Below are positions 9,701-17,998 of a DNA stretch of 64,000 nucleotides, in pieces. A program made the translations under genes and the position numbers. The stretch is from the NCBI GenBank assembly GCA_022709905.1, contig JAKLHY010000011.1:62001-126000 (forward strand), in the 5' to 3' direction. This DNA comes from Verrucomicrobiota bacterium. Its GTDB lineage: Bacteria; Verrucomicrobiota; Verrucomicrobiia; Limisphaerales; UBA1319. Positions within the stretch are counted from its first letter, which is position 1, and the number at the start of each line of letters is the position of its first letter. The notes under the pieces are model-generated. The model was not told where the DNA came from and made no database searches. It saw only the letters and a program-made list of their open reading frames with translations.

Positions 9701-12700
9701 AGTCAGCAGTTTCGGCACCTATCGCTTATGGTTATCCACTGCCACCGTGAATGCCTGGAAAAGCCGGCCCGTGCTGAGCAACGAAGACCTCGACGGCACA
9801 TTTGTATATGGGAACGAACGCGTGGTCTACAACATGGGCGCGCGACTGACCGGAAGTCCCTGGCACCAGACTCTCTATAATTCGCCGACCGGCCCGGCCT
9901 GCAGTTACGCCCTGCGGTTTCCCGAGGACAATCAGCTGCTGGGCACCTCCTCGTTCAACAAATTGCATGCACCCGGCAACAGTCCCGGAGACGATCCCTC
10001 GATCCAGCGCGAGCAGGTCGCCTACTGGATGGCCCGCCAACTGGACCTGCCCTGGAACTACCAGCGTTACGTCGTCACCTACGTCAATGGCGTCCGACGA
10101 GGCTCGCTCATGGAAGACACCCAGGTGCCGAATGCCGATGGGGTCCGAGAGCATTTCCCCGAGGATCCCGATGGCGACCTTTACAAGATTAATGGGTGGT
10201 ACGAATTCGATTCGAGCCTAGCCAACACGCCCGGTTTTCAGCTCGCCTCCTGGTGCACCCTCAATAATTACACTACCACGGGTGGGGCGAAGAAACTGGC
10301 CCGCTATCGCTGGAACTTTGCCCCTCGCGCCATGAACGGCACCGCCAACAATTATGCCAGCCTCTTCGGCCTGATCGACGCCGCCCAGACACCGCTCTCA
10401 GGCCCTTATGTGGAAAACATGAGCGCGGTGGCCGACATGCCGCAATGGCTGCGCACCTTTGCCCTGGAACACGCCGTCGGCAACTGGGACAGCTTTGGCA
10501 ATCGCAATGCCCAGAACATGTTCGCCTATAAACCGACCCAGGGGCCCTGGAAACTCCTCATCTGGGACTTTAATATCGTGCTGGGCAATAGCGGTTCCGA
10601 CGGGCCCAGCGGTGATGACCTCTTTCAATTCAACTATGCCGATCGCGCCATGGCCAAAATCTACAGCCATCCCCAGTATGCCCGGGCCTATTTGCGCAAT
10701 CTTCAGGAAATTGCCGCCGGCCCGATGGCGCTCGAACAGGCCGAACCTATCCTCGACGCCCGCTATGCCGCCTTCAAGGCCAACGGCCTTTCCGTCGGTT
10801 CTCCGGCCAGCATCAAAACCTGGATTCGGTCCCGTCAAACCTACCTCCAGCGATACCTCACCAATTTCGCGGCCACCTTCGCGGTTACGAACATCGCGGG
10901 GCCAACGCTGGTCACGAATCAGAATTGGATTACGCTCGAGGGCACCGCTCCGATCGAGGTCGACACTATGAAGTTTAATGGCACGCCCTACCCGGTGGTG
11001 TGGACGTCCCTCTTGAGCTGGCAGGCGAAAGTTCCCCTTCCTGAACCCACGAACGTGCTTGCCATCGAGGGATTCACGGCCCAGGACATTCTGCTGCGAT
11101 CCGCCGTGGCGGCCCTCACCCTCATCAACACTGCCCCCATGGAGTCGCCAGCCGGCGCTCTCGTTCTCAATGAAATCCTGGCCTCTCCCTCCGAGGCGGG
11201 CGCCGAGTTTGTGGAGATTCATAATGCCTCGACACGGAGCGTATTTGATTTGACGGGCTGCCGTCTGGAGGGAACGGACTTTGACTTTCCGCCCGGCACC
11301 CTCATCGGTCCGAAAGAATTCCTGGTTGTAGTCAAGAACCGGGCGATCTTCACCGCTGTCTATGGCAACGGCGTGAAGATCATCGGCGAATTTGCGGGCA
11401 ATCTGAAAACCGAAGGAGAAACGTTGCGTCTGGTTCGACGCGGCCCTGTGCCGCAACTCGACGAAGTCCTCGATGAGGTCACTTTCGCTTCCACGCCCCC
11501 CTGGCCCCAAGCCGCCCGCCTGCCCGGAGCTTCGCTCCAGCTAAAAAATCCGCCTCAAGACAATAATCGTTCCGCCAACTGGTATGCCATCGATCCGGAA
11601 TCCCTCCGAGTCCCGGTCTGGAAACAGGTGCGTGTCACGGGACAGGCTTCCGGATCCAAGCTGTTGGTTTATCACTCTCCCCGGCAGGCAGCCTCCGATC
11701 CCCTCGATATCACCGGCCCATGGGATGGGGCGATCGAGTTCCCCGGTCAATCCTACCCTATGTCCGCAATTTTCCATCGCAATGGCACCCATTGGGCGGG
11801 TGAATTCATCAGCGAAGAAGGCAGCGTTCCCTTCGGCAAAGTCCAATACCAAGAGCTTAAAGTGACCTTCGAATTTCCCCCGGAGGCCGGCACCGTTCGC
11901 TGGCAAGGGAAACTCGATCCGGAAAAACAAACCATCACCGGCACCTTCAGCCAGTCCTCTCCCAACGGCTCGATGTCGGCGCCGTTTTCACTCAAACGCC
12001 TGATAGATCCCTCGATCCACTGGGGCGGAGAGACCTATGTGGACGATCTCCGGTTGGTCGCCGGCCTTGACTCTGACCCAGGGGAAAACCTGGTTCAAAA
12101 CGGGGACTTCGAATTGCCGTTGACGAATACATGGACGGTCTCCTCCAACCACGCCGCCTCCACCCTGAGCACCCAGATCAGGCACTCCGGGCAATCCAGC
12201 CTTCACCTGATCGCCAGTCGGGGTGGCGGTTCCACAGATACGGCGCTCTGGCAATCAATCTCCCCGCTCCAACCGGGCCAGGTCTACACGTTGAGCTACT
12301 GGTACCTTCCCAGCACCAACGGCAACGACCTAACCATCCGCACCGATGATGGCGCCCTGGTCTCAGAGCATTCCCTGGCCCCTGATCGCGCCGCCACTCC
12401 CGGCGCCCCCAATTCCACCGCCTGGGACGCCATTCCCTTGCCGGAGGTGTTCCTCAGCGAAGTCCAACCGATCAACACCCACGGACCCGCCGATCAACAG
12501 GGACACCGCGAACCCTGGGTCGAACTGGTCAACCTCTCCTCCAAACCCATTGCCTTGGCTGGCCTGAGTCTTCGCCCCCATCTCGAGGCCTCGATGGGTT
12601 GGAGTCTCCCGGAGGACGCCATCCTCGAGCCCGGCCAATACCGGCTCGTGTGGCTCGATGGGCATCCCGAGGAAACCGTCCCGGGCGAGTGGCATGCGAA

Positions 12701-13592
12701 CTGGCGTCTTGAAGGCGACACAGGTTCGGTGGCGCTGGTCCAGCACTTGGGCCAGGATGATCTCGTGGTGGATTACCTTGCTTACGGCCCGATCCAGGCC
12801 GATGAATCTTTCGGCTTTCTCAATCCTCACAATCCGGCCGGTTCTCGGGGCTTGCTCCCGAATCCCACGCCGGGGCAGATCAACATGCCTGGCCCCGCAT
12901 TTCCAGTTATTGTGATCAACGAGTGGATGGCCGAGAACGACAATGGTCTCCCGAATCCCGATACCGGCCGGTCTTCCGATTGGCTTGAGTTGTTCAATCC
13001 GTCGGCAACCGCAATCGACCTGTCGGGATACAGCTTGACCGACAATCTGACCAGTGCGGTCCGATGGATCATTCCGGCCGGCACAACGCTGAATCCTCAG
13101 GCTTACCTGGTGATCTGGGCTGACGGCCAACCCACCCTTAACGGACCCGGAAAGAGTCTTCACGCGGACTTTAAACTGAATCAGGACGGAGAAGCCATCG
13201 CCCTGTTTTCACCCGATGGCCGGTTGGTCGATGCGGTCGTGTTCACTCAACAATTCCCCAACGTAAGCCAAGGCCGATGGCCCAACGGCCAAACTGGCAA
13301 TGCCGCGTTTTTCTCCTATCCCACTCCTGGAAGCGAAAACAGCCTGGCGCCAGTCCATCCGCGGCCCCTCGTCATTCACAACGCCTGTCTGGCCAATGAA
13401 CGACAACTGCTGATCGAATGGGCCAGCCAACCGGGCAGCACCTACCAGGTCCAGTTCCAGGACACCGCCGGTTCCGAAGGCTGGATGAACCTGGGAGATT
13501 GCATCCGAGCCACCGGTGACACCGCGCGGCTTGTCGATTCAATTCTCGAGCCGGCCTGCCAGCGGTTTTACCGCGTCATTCGAAAAGACTGA
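6789..13592 (+). CDS. Giant secreted protein with lamin-tail domains and a CotH kinase-like domain
   Basis: A 2267-residue exported protein. The N-terminus has a hydrophobic signal near residues 13-34. A lectin/DUF1349-like sandwich follows (about 50-215). Lamin-tail (LTD) domains begin near residues 238 (LAITEIMYHPP), 399 (VVINEVLANS), 530 (IVIHEIMYHP), 1458 (LVLNEILASP), 1887 (VFLSEVQPIN) and 2040 (VIVINEWMAEN). A CotH-type domain occupies about 976-1360: FNKLHAPGNSPGDDPS, REQVAYWMARQLDLP, SLMEDTQVPN and LLIWDFNIVLGN, the last matching the metal-binding W-D-x-D/N segment. CotH proteins are atypical kinases of secreted proteins. Residues 2200-2267 form the 'FYR' C-terminal module shared with other exported proteins here. 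The role is probably cell-surface or exoprotein assembly; the substrate is unknown. Confidence 0.85.
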   Translation: MKQCFRLEKASRWILPWLSVAQAASFLLGNVLARGEMVSEDLGAPAKPGGTLVVTNGYVLTTTGAPIGGVADQGRFLFETRTGDFDVQVRIIALDAGDLWAKAGLMARESLAADSRAAAAVATPTLCGCFFQSRKDPGAMTAATGSFPVNYPLTWLRMRRAGTVFTGYASCNGEDWRVLGSVELALSNTVQVGLVAGGGADNAPVKARFEELRDARNPGEARRLPREPLGPSSRKTGLAITEIMYHPPQRTDGRQLEFIELFNANPFYEDLSGYRISGEVNYVFPEGTLIPGGGFLVVARSVDDLKAVYGLASVYGSFTGALKSSGTIRLLNRIGSVLLEVAYEDSHPWPVAADGTGHSLVLARPSFGEANPSAWSHSGNKGGSPGGVDGLPDAPLDHVVINEVLANSDSPEEDFVELYNPSAAPIDISGCFLSDDPTVNKFRIPDGTVLGPRGFAVFRESSLGFGLNATGERLYWVNPDGTRVLKALSIGAQGPGVTVGCDPDGAPELYPLSAPTPGSANALRQSSDIVIHEIMYHPISEQEDDEYLELHNRGSSAADLGGWRFTSGIDYEFPAGTILPAGGYLVVAKNAGHLRQNYAHLNAANCVGDFAGKLSNSGERLALARPEQNVDANSGLTERGFVEVTEVTYGTGGRWGRWSDGGGSSLELIDARSNARLAANWADSDETRKAGWTSVEATGVLDLGVGSMDSVQILLLEAGECLVDNVEILSQGTGTNLLANPGFESGIAPWVTRGDHVRSSLETTEGFDSTQSLHVRASNQGDTGVNCIRSPITRSSLLVPGETATLRARVRWLCGFPEIVVRLKGNYLEATGRMLIPANLGTPGLPNSRAVANAGPAVYAVNHQPALPESGQDTLVTARVQDSDGVAGLDLVYRLDPGANWIHAPMLDDGTLGDEAAGDGCYSARIPGQAGGVTVAFYLEARDGSSDGTHARFPDDAPARECLVRFGEAKPVSSFGTYRLWLSTATVNAWKSRPVLSNEDLDGTFVYGNERVVYNMGARLTGSPWHQTLYNSPTGPACSYALRFPEDNQLLGTSSFNKLHAPGNSPGDDPSIQREQVAYWMARQLDLPWNYQRYVVTYVNGVRRGSLMEDTQVPNADGVREHFPEDPDGDLYKINGWYEFDSSLANTPGFQLASWCTLNNYTTTGGAKKLARYRWNFAPRAMNGTANNYASLFGLIDAAQTPLSGPYVENMSAVADMPQWLRTFALEHAVGNWDSFGNRNAQNMFAYKPTQGPWKLLIWDFNIVLGNSGSDGPSGDDLFQFNYADRAMAKIYSHPQYARAYLRNLQEIAAGPMALEQAEPILDARYAAFKANGLSVGSPASIKTWIRSRQTYLQRYLTNFAATFAVTNIAGPTLVTNQNWITLEGTAPIEVDTMKFNGTPYPVVWTSLLSWQAKVPLPEPTNVLAIEGFTAQDILLRSAVAALTLINTAPMESPAGALVLNEILASPSEAGAEFVEIHNASTRSVFDLTGCRLEGTDFDFPPGTLIGPKEFLVVVKNRAIFTAVYGNGVKIIGEFAGNLKTEGETLRLVRRGPVPQLDEVLDEVTFASTPPWPQAARLPGASLQLKNPPQDNNRSANWYAIDPESLRVPVWKQVRVTGQASGSKLLVYHSPRQAASDPLDITGPWDGAIEFPGQSYPMSAIFHRNGTHWAGEFISEEGSVPFGKVQYQELKVTFEFPPEAGTVRWQGKLDPEKQTITGTFSQSSPNGSMSAPFSLKRLIDPSIHWGGETYVDDLRLVAGLDSDPGENLVQNGDFELPLTNTWTVSSNHAASTLSTQIRHSGQSSLHLIASRGGGSTDTALWQSISPLQPGQVYTLSYWYLPSTNGNDLTIRTDDGALVSEHSLAPDRAATPGAPNSTAWDAIPLPEVFLSEVQPINTHGPADQQGHREPWVELVNLSSKPIALAGLSLRPHLEASMGWSLPEDAILEPGQYRLVWLDGHPEETVPGEWHANWRLEGDTGSVALVQHLGQDDLVVDYLAYGPIQADESFGFLNPHNPAGSRGLLPNPTPGQINMPGPAFPVIVINEWMAENDNGLPNPDTGRSSDWLELFNPSATAIDLSGYSLTDNLTSAVRWIIPAGTTLNPQAYLVIWADGQPTLNGPGKSLHADFKLNQDGEAIALFSPDGRLVDAVVFTQQFPNVSQGRWPNGQTGNAAFFSYPTPGSENSLAPVHPRPLVIHNACLANERQLLIEWASQPGSTYQVQFQDTAGSEGWMNLGDCIRATGDTARLVDSILEPACQRFYRVIRKD

Positions 13593-13752
13593 CTCTGAAC
13601 ATTCATCCCAAACGCCATCCGGGAAATGACCGCGCCGGTCCTCTGGCTCCAGAAACCCTTCGGAGCGCCGCGAGTCCAAAAAATTGGATTCCAGGGCCTC
13701 GCGGAACTCGGCCGTCCGAAACGATCGGCTTATCGGCAGAATTGCTGGGTGC

Positions 13753-13808
13753 TAGACCGATTGCCAAAATAGATTTCCATTCGGAAACTTATTATGGCAA
13801 CCGGTCTA
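13753..13808. repeat. 56-bp imperfect palindrome, 19-bp arms
   Basis: The left arm at 13753-13771 pairs with the right arm at 13790-13808 in 17 of 19 positions. The 18-base centre holds a second small hairpin (tttcc, loop attc, ggaaa). It lies 160 bases after the giant gene and before the SGNH hydrolase gene. The right arm covers the ATG at 13794, which argues that translation starts further downstream. There is no T-run after it, so it does not look like an ordinary terminator. Confidence 0.7.
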
Positions 13809-13847
13809 AAGGCTTGCTTCGCGCGAAAATACTTTTATCTTGACGAT

Positions 13848-14810
13848 ATGTCTTGGTTCTTCCGCATCTATTTCCAGCCCGCTGAAGCCACAAGAACCCG
13901 GCCTTGCCATGGATCGGGTCCGGCCTGGATCGCGGTCTGCCTCCTCATTCTGTCCGCGACCCTGGCGCCAGGCGCCACCCTTCCGGACCCCGTTCCCCTG
14001 AAGGTCGCCTGCGTGGGAGACAGCATAACCCAAGGATCCGGTTTATCGGATCCCGTGAACCTAAGCTACCCCGGCAAGCTTTCGAAGCTGATGGGAACCC
14101 AATACCAGGTTCGTAACTTTGGCGTGAGCGGAACCACCCTCTTGAAAAAAGGCGATATGCCCTACTGGAAACAATCGGCCTTTGCCAGCAGCACCAATTT
14201 CCACCCCGATATCGTCATTATCAAACTGGGCAGCAACGACTCGAAACCTCAAAACTGGCGGTACGGAACAAACTATGTTCAGGATTATCTGGATTTGATC
14301 GCCGTCTACACCAACCTGCCCAGCCATCCCCGGCTGTTCCTTTGCACGCCGTGTCCCGTCTACAAGACCGGCGCGTTCAGCATTAATCCCGGCATTGTGA
14401 GCACCAACATCGCCCCGGCGGTTCGCGGCCTCTGCGAACTCACAGGGCATTCCCTCATCGATGTGCACGAAGCCATGTCCGGGCATCCCGAGTGGTTCCC
14501 CGACACCGTGCATCCGAACGCCGCCGGGACCAGCGTTCTGGCGGCCCTGGTCTGCAGGCATCTGATGGGATTGACGGATTCTCCTGCCGAGCTCCCGCAA
14601 ATCCAGGGGATCGCGGCCCCTTCAAACCGCCTTAACCTGGCGTGGCCCCTGTCGGGCATCACGTTTGTGCTCGAATCGGCCCCCGCATTCAAATCGACGA
14701 ACACGGTCTGGTCGGTCGTCGACCGTCCCATCGTGAACCGGGGGGATGCCTTGGTCGCCACCAACCTCGCGCCGGGTGCGTTGCGGTTTTACCAGCTCAG
14801 GCGCTATTAA
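13848..14810 (+). CDS. Secreted SGNH/GDSL-family hydrolase
   Basis: A 320-residue protein from the ATG at 13848; an in-frame ATG at 13794 lies inside a palindrome and is less likely. A hydrophobic signal segment (WIAVCLLILSATLAPGA) precedes the hydrolase. Block I is ACVGDSITQG with the nucleophilic Ser, block II VRNFGVSG, block III IKLGSND, and block V DTVHPNAAG with the Asp/His pair. Such enzymes are esterases or sialate/carbohydrate O-acetylesterases; the substrate is not evident. The last 65 residues are the short C-terminal module ending in FYQLRRY. A close paralogue without that module lies at 61.8-62.5 kb on the other strand. Confidence 0.85.
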   Translation: MSWFFRIYFQPAEATRTRPCHGSGPAWIAVCLLILSATLAPGATLPDPVPLKVACVGDSITQGSGLSDPVNLSYPGKLSKLMGTQYQVRNFGVSGTTLLKKGDMPYWKQSAFASSTNFHPDIVIIKLGSNDSKPQNWRYGTNYVQDYLDLIAVYTNLPSHPRLFLCTPCPVYKTGAFSINPGIVSTNIAPAVRGLCELTGHSLIDVHEAMSGHPEWFPDTVHPNAAGTSVLAALVCRHLMGLTDSPAELPQIQGIAAPSNRLNLAWPLSGITFVLESAPAFKSTNTVWSVVDRPIVNRGDALVATNLAPGALRFYQLRRY

Positions 14811-14837
14811 CCTGGCGGCGCGGGTCCTGGGTGAAAG

Positions 14838-15572
14838 ATGGAGCCTGTGATTCCCATCCTCGAGGCGGAAAATCTGGAAAGGTCCTTCGGGCCGATTCAA
14901 GCCCTGAAAGGCATCAGCCTGAAGGTGCACTCGGGAGAAATCGTGGGTCTGCTCGGCCCCAATGGCGCGGGAAAAACCACCGCGTTGAGAATCCTGGCCG
15001 GGATCCTGTCGCCCAGCGCGGGCTGGGTCCGGATCCAAGGAGTGGATCTGCGCGAAGATCCGCTTCAGGCCAAGCGCAGGCTGGGTTTTCTTTCGGGAGA
15101 CACGCAACCTTACCAAAGGCTGACGCCGGTTGAAATGCTGCGGTATTTCGGACAGCTTTACCAGATGGAGGAATCCCGGCTGCGGCGTCGCATCGAGGAA
15201 CTGGTGGCCATGCTGGAAATGCGCGACTTCGCCGAGCGGCGCTGCGGAACGCTCTCGACCGGTCAAAAACAGCGGGCAAACATCGCGCGCGCCTTTCTGC
15301 ACGAGCCCGAAGTGTTGATTCTGGACGAGCCCACAACCGCGTTGGATGTCGTGACGGGCCAGTTCATTATCCAATCCATCCGGCGGGAACGGGAGGCCGG
15401 CCGGGCCATCCTGTTGTCGACGCATATTATGGGAGAAGCCGAATACTTGTGCGACCGCATCTATTTGCTTCACGAGGGCCTCGTATTCGATCACGGTTCC
15501 GTGGGCGATATCCTGGTTCGAACGGCCTGCTCGAATTTGAATGACGCGTTCCTGTGCTATGCCAAGCCATGA
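14838..15572 (+). CDS. ABC transporter ATP-binding protein (NatA-like)
   Basis: A 244-residue ATPase with Walker A GPNGAGKTT at residues 40-48, the signature LSTGQKQR, Walker B VLILDEPTTALD near residue 157, and the H-loop STHIMGEAEYLCDRI. The short D-loop to C-terminal arrangement and MRDFAERR segment fit the NatA/CcmA-like group of ABC-2 exporters. The gene after it, 73 bases downstream on the same strand, is the matching permease fused to a protease, so the pair should form one exporter. Confidence 0.93.
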   Translation: MEPVIPILEAENLERSFGPIQALKGISLKVHSGEIVGLLGPNGAGKTTALRILAGILSPSAGWVRIQGVDLREDPLQAKRRLGFLSGDTQPYQRLTPVEMLRYFGQLYQMEESRLRRRIEELVAMLEMRDFAERRCGTLSTGQKQRANIARAFLHEPEVLILDEPTTALDVVTGQFIIQSIRREREAGRAILLSTHIMGEAEYLCDRIYLLHEGLVFDHGSVGDILVRTACSNLNDAFLCYAKP

Positions 15573-15645
15573 GCCTCCCACCAACAGGATCGCGAGAGGT
15601 TCGAGAACGCAAGACCGGCCCGCGTCTCAATTTGGCTAACGCCCT

Positions 15646-17802
15646 ATGCGCTGGGGAATTGTCCTTGTCATCTTCCTGAAAGAACTGCGGGAAAGCCTGC
15701 GGGACAGGCGGACATTGATCATGATGATCGGTTTGCCGATCCTGCTGTATCCGGCCTTGTCTCTTTTTGTCGGGTCCCTCGTTCAATCGCGCCAGGCGTC
15801 GATGGAATCGCGGACCTCTCAAATTGCGGTCTGGGGCAACCTCCCGGCTCCCCTGAGTGATCACCTCAAAAGACACACCAACATCCTCCTGCAACCGTGG
15901 CTCGGGATTTCCGAGGTTTTGCGAAAGGATTTGGAGAGCGATACCGCGGAAGGGCTCCAAGCGGTGGCCCCGACGAATTCATCTTCGATGAAACCCGATC
16001 GCTCCACCGACGGCGAAATGGCCAAAGATCCATTTTTCATCGCGGCCCGAAGCCTCTTGACGGAAAGAAAAGCCGACGCGGTGCTGATTCCCTGGCCGGG
16101 AATCGCCAGGGCGCTGGATCGAAATGGCCTGGGCCAGGTTTCCATCTACAGCGACAGCGTGCGGGGGGACTCCCGTGAAGCGGAGCGCCGTTTAACCGAA
16201 GCCCTCAGACAGTACCGCCGGGCATTGGTCGCCGAACGGGAACAAATCCTGGACCTTGAACCCGGCTTTGGGACGGGGCTCCAAATCAACAACTGGAACG
16301 TCGCTCCGAATCGTCGCCAGACCGGTTTGGTGTTGGGCTCGCTGCTTCCGTTTCTCCTGATCGTCCTCACCGCATCGAGCGGCATCTACGCCGCCATTGA
16401 TCTGACCGCGGGCGAGAAGGAGCGCAACACGATGCAGACCCTGCTCTGCGCCCCGATCCACTGCTCGGAGGTCATCGGCGGCAAGTTTCTGGCGGTGTGG
16501 AGCATTTCACTGCTGGCGGCCCTGGCCAACTTTGCCAGCGTGGCGGCAACGACGGCGCGGATGCTGCCCTCGGAGATGAATGTCCAGGTCGGCCTGTCCA
16601 CGTATCTGCTGGCCTTTCTGCTGCTCATACCGGTTGCGTTCATTGTGTCGGCCGTCTACCTGGCTGTGGCGGTGTTTGCGAGGGATTTCAAAGACGGCCA
16701 AAACTTTCTCACTCCTGTCATCTTCCTGGTCATGTTCCCGGGGGCCATCACCCTGATTCCAGACCTGGAGTTGAACGTCTGGAACTCCTTCATTCCTCTC
16801 GCCAATATCGCCCTGTTGATCAAGGCTCTTTTTATGGGAGAACTCCAAGCGGAACTCGTTTTTCTCACCTTGATTTCCTGTGTGGCGCATGCCGGGCTTG
16901 CGTTGCTGCTGGCCTCTCGCGTCTTTGCGCGCGAACAAATCCTCCTGGGCGGCCACGGGACGTTCTCGACGTTGTTCTCCCGCACAGCGCCCCGGAACGA
17001 GGACCCTTCGCCCGCGCTGGCCGCCGTGGTTTATGGTTTCCTGATTACGGTGGTTTTCTATGGGAGCCTGCTGCTGCAGGATTCGGAGATCATCACCAGT
17101 GTGGTCGTGAGTGAACTGGGCTTTTTCCTGCTCCCGGTCGTCCTATTGACGTTGGCCTTGGGTTTCTCGCCCCGCCGGACCTTCGCCCTGGGCCGGCCCA
17201 CAGGGGCGGGGCTGCTCGCGGCTGTTTTGATCGGAGGTTCCGCCTGGACCTTCATCGGAGGGATCCTGATCCGGCTTTTGCCGCCCCCCGAGTCTTTTGT
17301 GAAGGCGATGGAAAAAATCCTCCTTCTGCGCCAGGACACCCCCCCGTTGTGGACGGTCTGGCTGGTCTTGGCTTTAATCCCCGCCGTGTGCGAGGAATTC
17401 TTTTTCCGCGGCTTCATCCTCGCGGCCTTGCGGCGCCTGGGACGCTGGCCAGCCATTCTCATCAGCGCCCTGCTGTTCGGTCTGGCGCACGCCTCGATAT
17501 ACCGCCTGCTCCCCACCCTCTGCCTGGGAGTGCTCTTGGGTTGGCTGGTCTGGAAAACAGGCTCCATCAGCTGCGGCATCCTGGCCCACGCCCTTAACAA
17601 TGGGATTCCCCTGACCCTCCTGAACACCGCCGCGCAGGATTCAGTCGCCGATTCCGCCTCGAACCCGTTTCTTCCCTGGTCCCTGACGCTGGCCGGCTCG
17701 GCTGTTCTGATGATCGGGATTCTCCTCCTCGCGGCCATCCCGGCCAGACCGGAGGATTCCTCCTCGCCCGACAGAACGAGCCGCGGGCCGATCCCCGTGT
17801 AA
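15646..17802 (+). CDS. ABC-2 permease (NatB-like) fused to a CPBP intramembrane protease
   Basis: A 718-residue membrane protein. Residues 1-440 are an ABC-2/NatB-type permease: one membrane helix near residues 25-47, a large extracytoplasmic loop, then a helix cluster beginning near 226 with the conserved AAIDLTAGEKERNTMQTLL. Residues 450-718 are a CPBP (Abi) domain with the catalytic EEFFFRGF motif at about 581-588, FGLAHASIY and HALNNG. CPBP proteins are glutamic-type intramembrane proteases. The fusion suggests that the exporter processes what it moves, or a membrane-bound regulator. Its ATPase is directly upstream. Confidence 0.88.
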   Translation: MRWGIVLVIFLKELRESLRDRRTLIMMIGLPILLYPALSLFVGSLVQSRQASMESRTSQIAVWGNLPAPLSDHLKRHTNILLQPWLGISEVLRKDLESDTAEGLQAVAPTNSSSMKPDRSTDGEMAKDPFFIAARSLLTERKADAVLIPWPGIARALDRNGLGQVSIYSDSVRGDSREAERRLTEALRQYRRALVAEREQILDLEPGFGTGLQINNWNVAPNRRQTGLVLGSLLPFLLIVLTASSGIYAAIDLTAGEKERNTMQTLLCAPIHCSEVIGGKFLAVWSISLLAALANFASVAATTARMLPSEMNVQVGLSTYLLAFLLLIPVAFIVSAVYLAVAVFARDFKDGQNFLTPVIFLVMFPGAITLIPDLELNVWNSFIPLANIALLIKALFMGELQAELVFLTLISCVAHAGLALLLASRVFAREQILLGGHGTFSTLFSRTAPRNEDPSPALAAVVYGFLITVVFYGSLLLQDSEIITSVVVSELGFFLLPVVLLTLALGFSPRRTFALGRPTGAGLLAAVLIGGSAWTFIGGILIRLLPPPESFVKAMEKILLLRQDTPPLWTVWLVLALIPAVCEEFFFRGFILAALRRLGRWPAILISALLFGLAHASIYRLLPTLCLGVLLGWLVWKTGSISCGILAHALNNGIPLTLLNTAAQDSVADSASNPFLPWSLTLAGSAVLMIGILLLAAIPARPEDSSSPDRTSRGPIPV

Positions 17803-17890
17803 CCGGCCTTTTCCCGGAAAACCTTGTGTTCCGGCCGGATCCCTGTAAAACCACTCCCGCCCGAGCGCGAGCTTCGTTTTCGGGCAGTTA

Positions 17891-17941
17891 TACAGGACGT
17901 CATAAATACTGCGGCATGCACATTATTTATGATGTCGTGTA
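17891..17941. repeat. 51-bp imperfect inverted repeat
   Basis: Arms of 18 bases at 17891-17908 and 17924-17941 match in 16 of 18 positions (tacaggacgtcataaata against the reverse complement of the right arm), around a 15-base spacer. It lies between the ABC permease and the WD40 gene, 58 bases before the latter's ATG. It could be an operator or a small mobile element; no clear promoter boxes overlap it. Confidence 0.6.
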
Positions 17942-17998
17942 TCGGTTGGCACTTTTTCTGCTGAAATTATCCGGCGCAGGGAACGAGTGTAAGATGAT

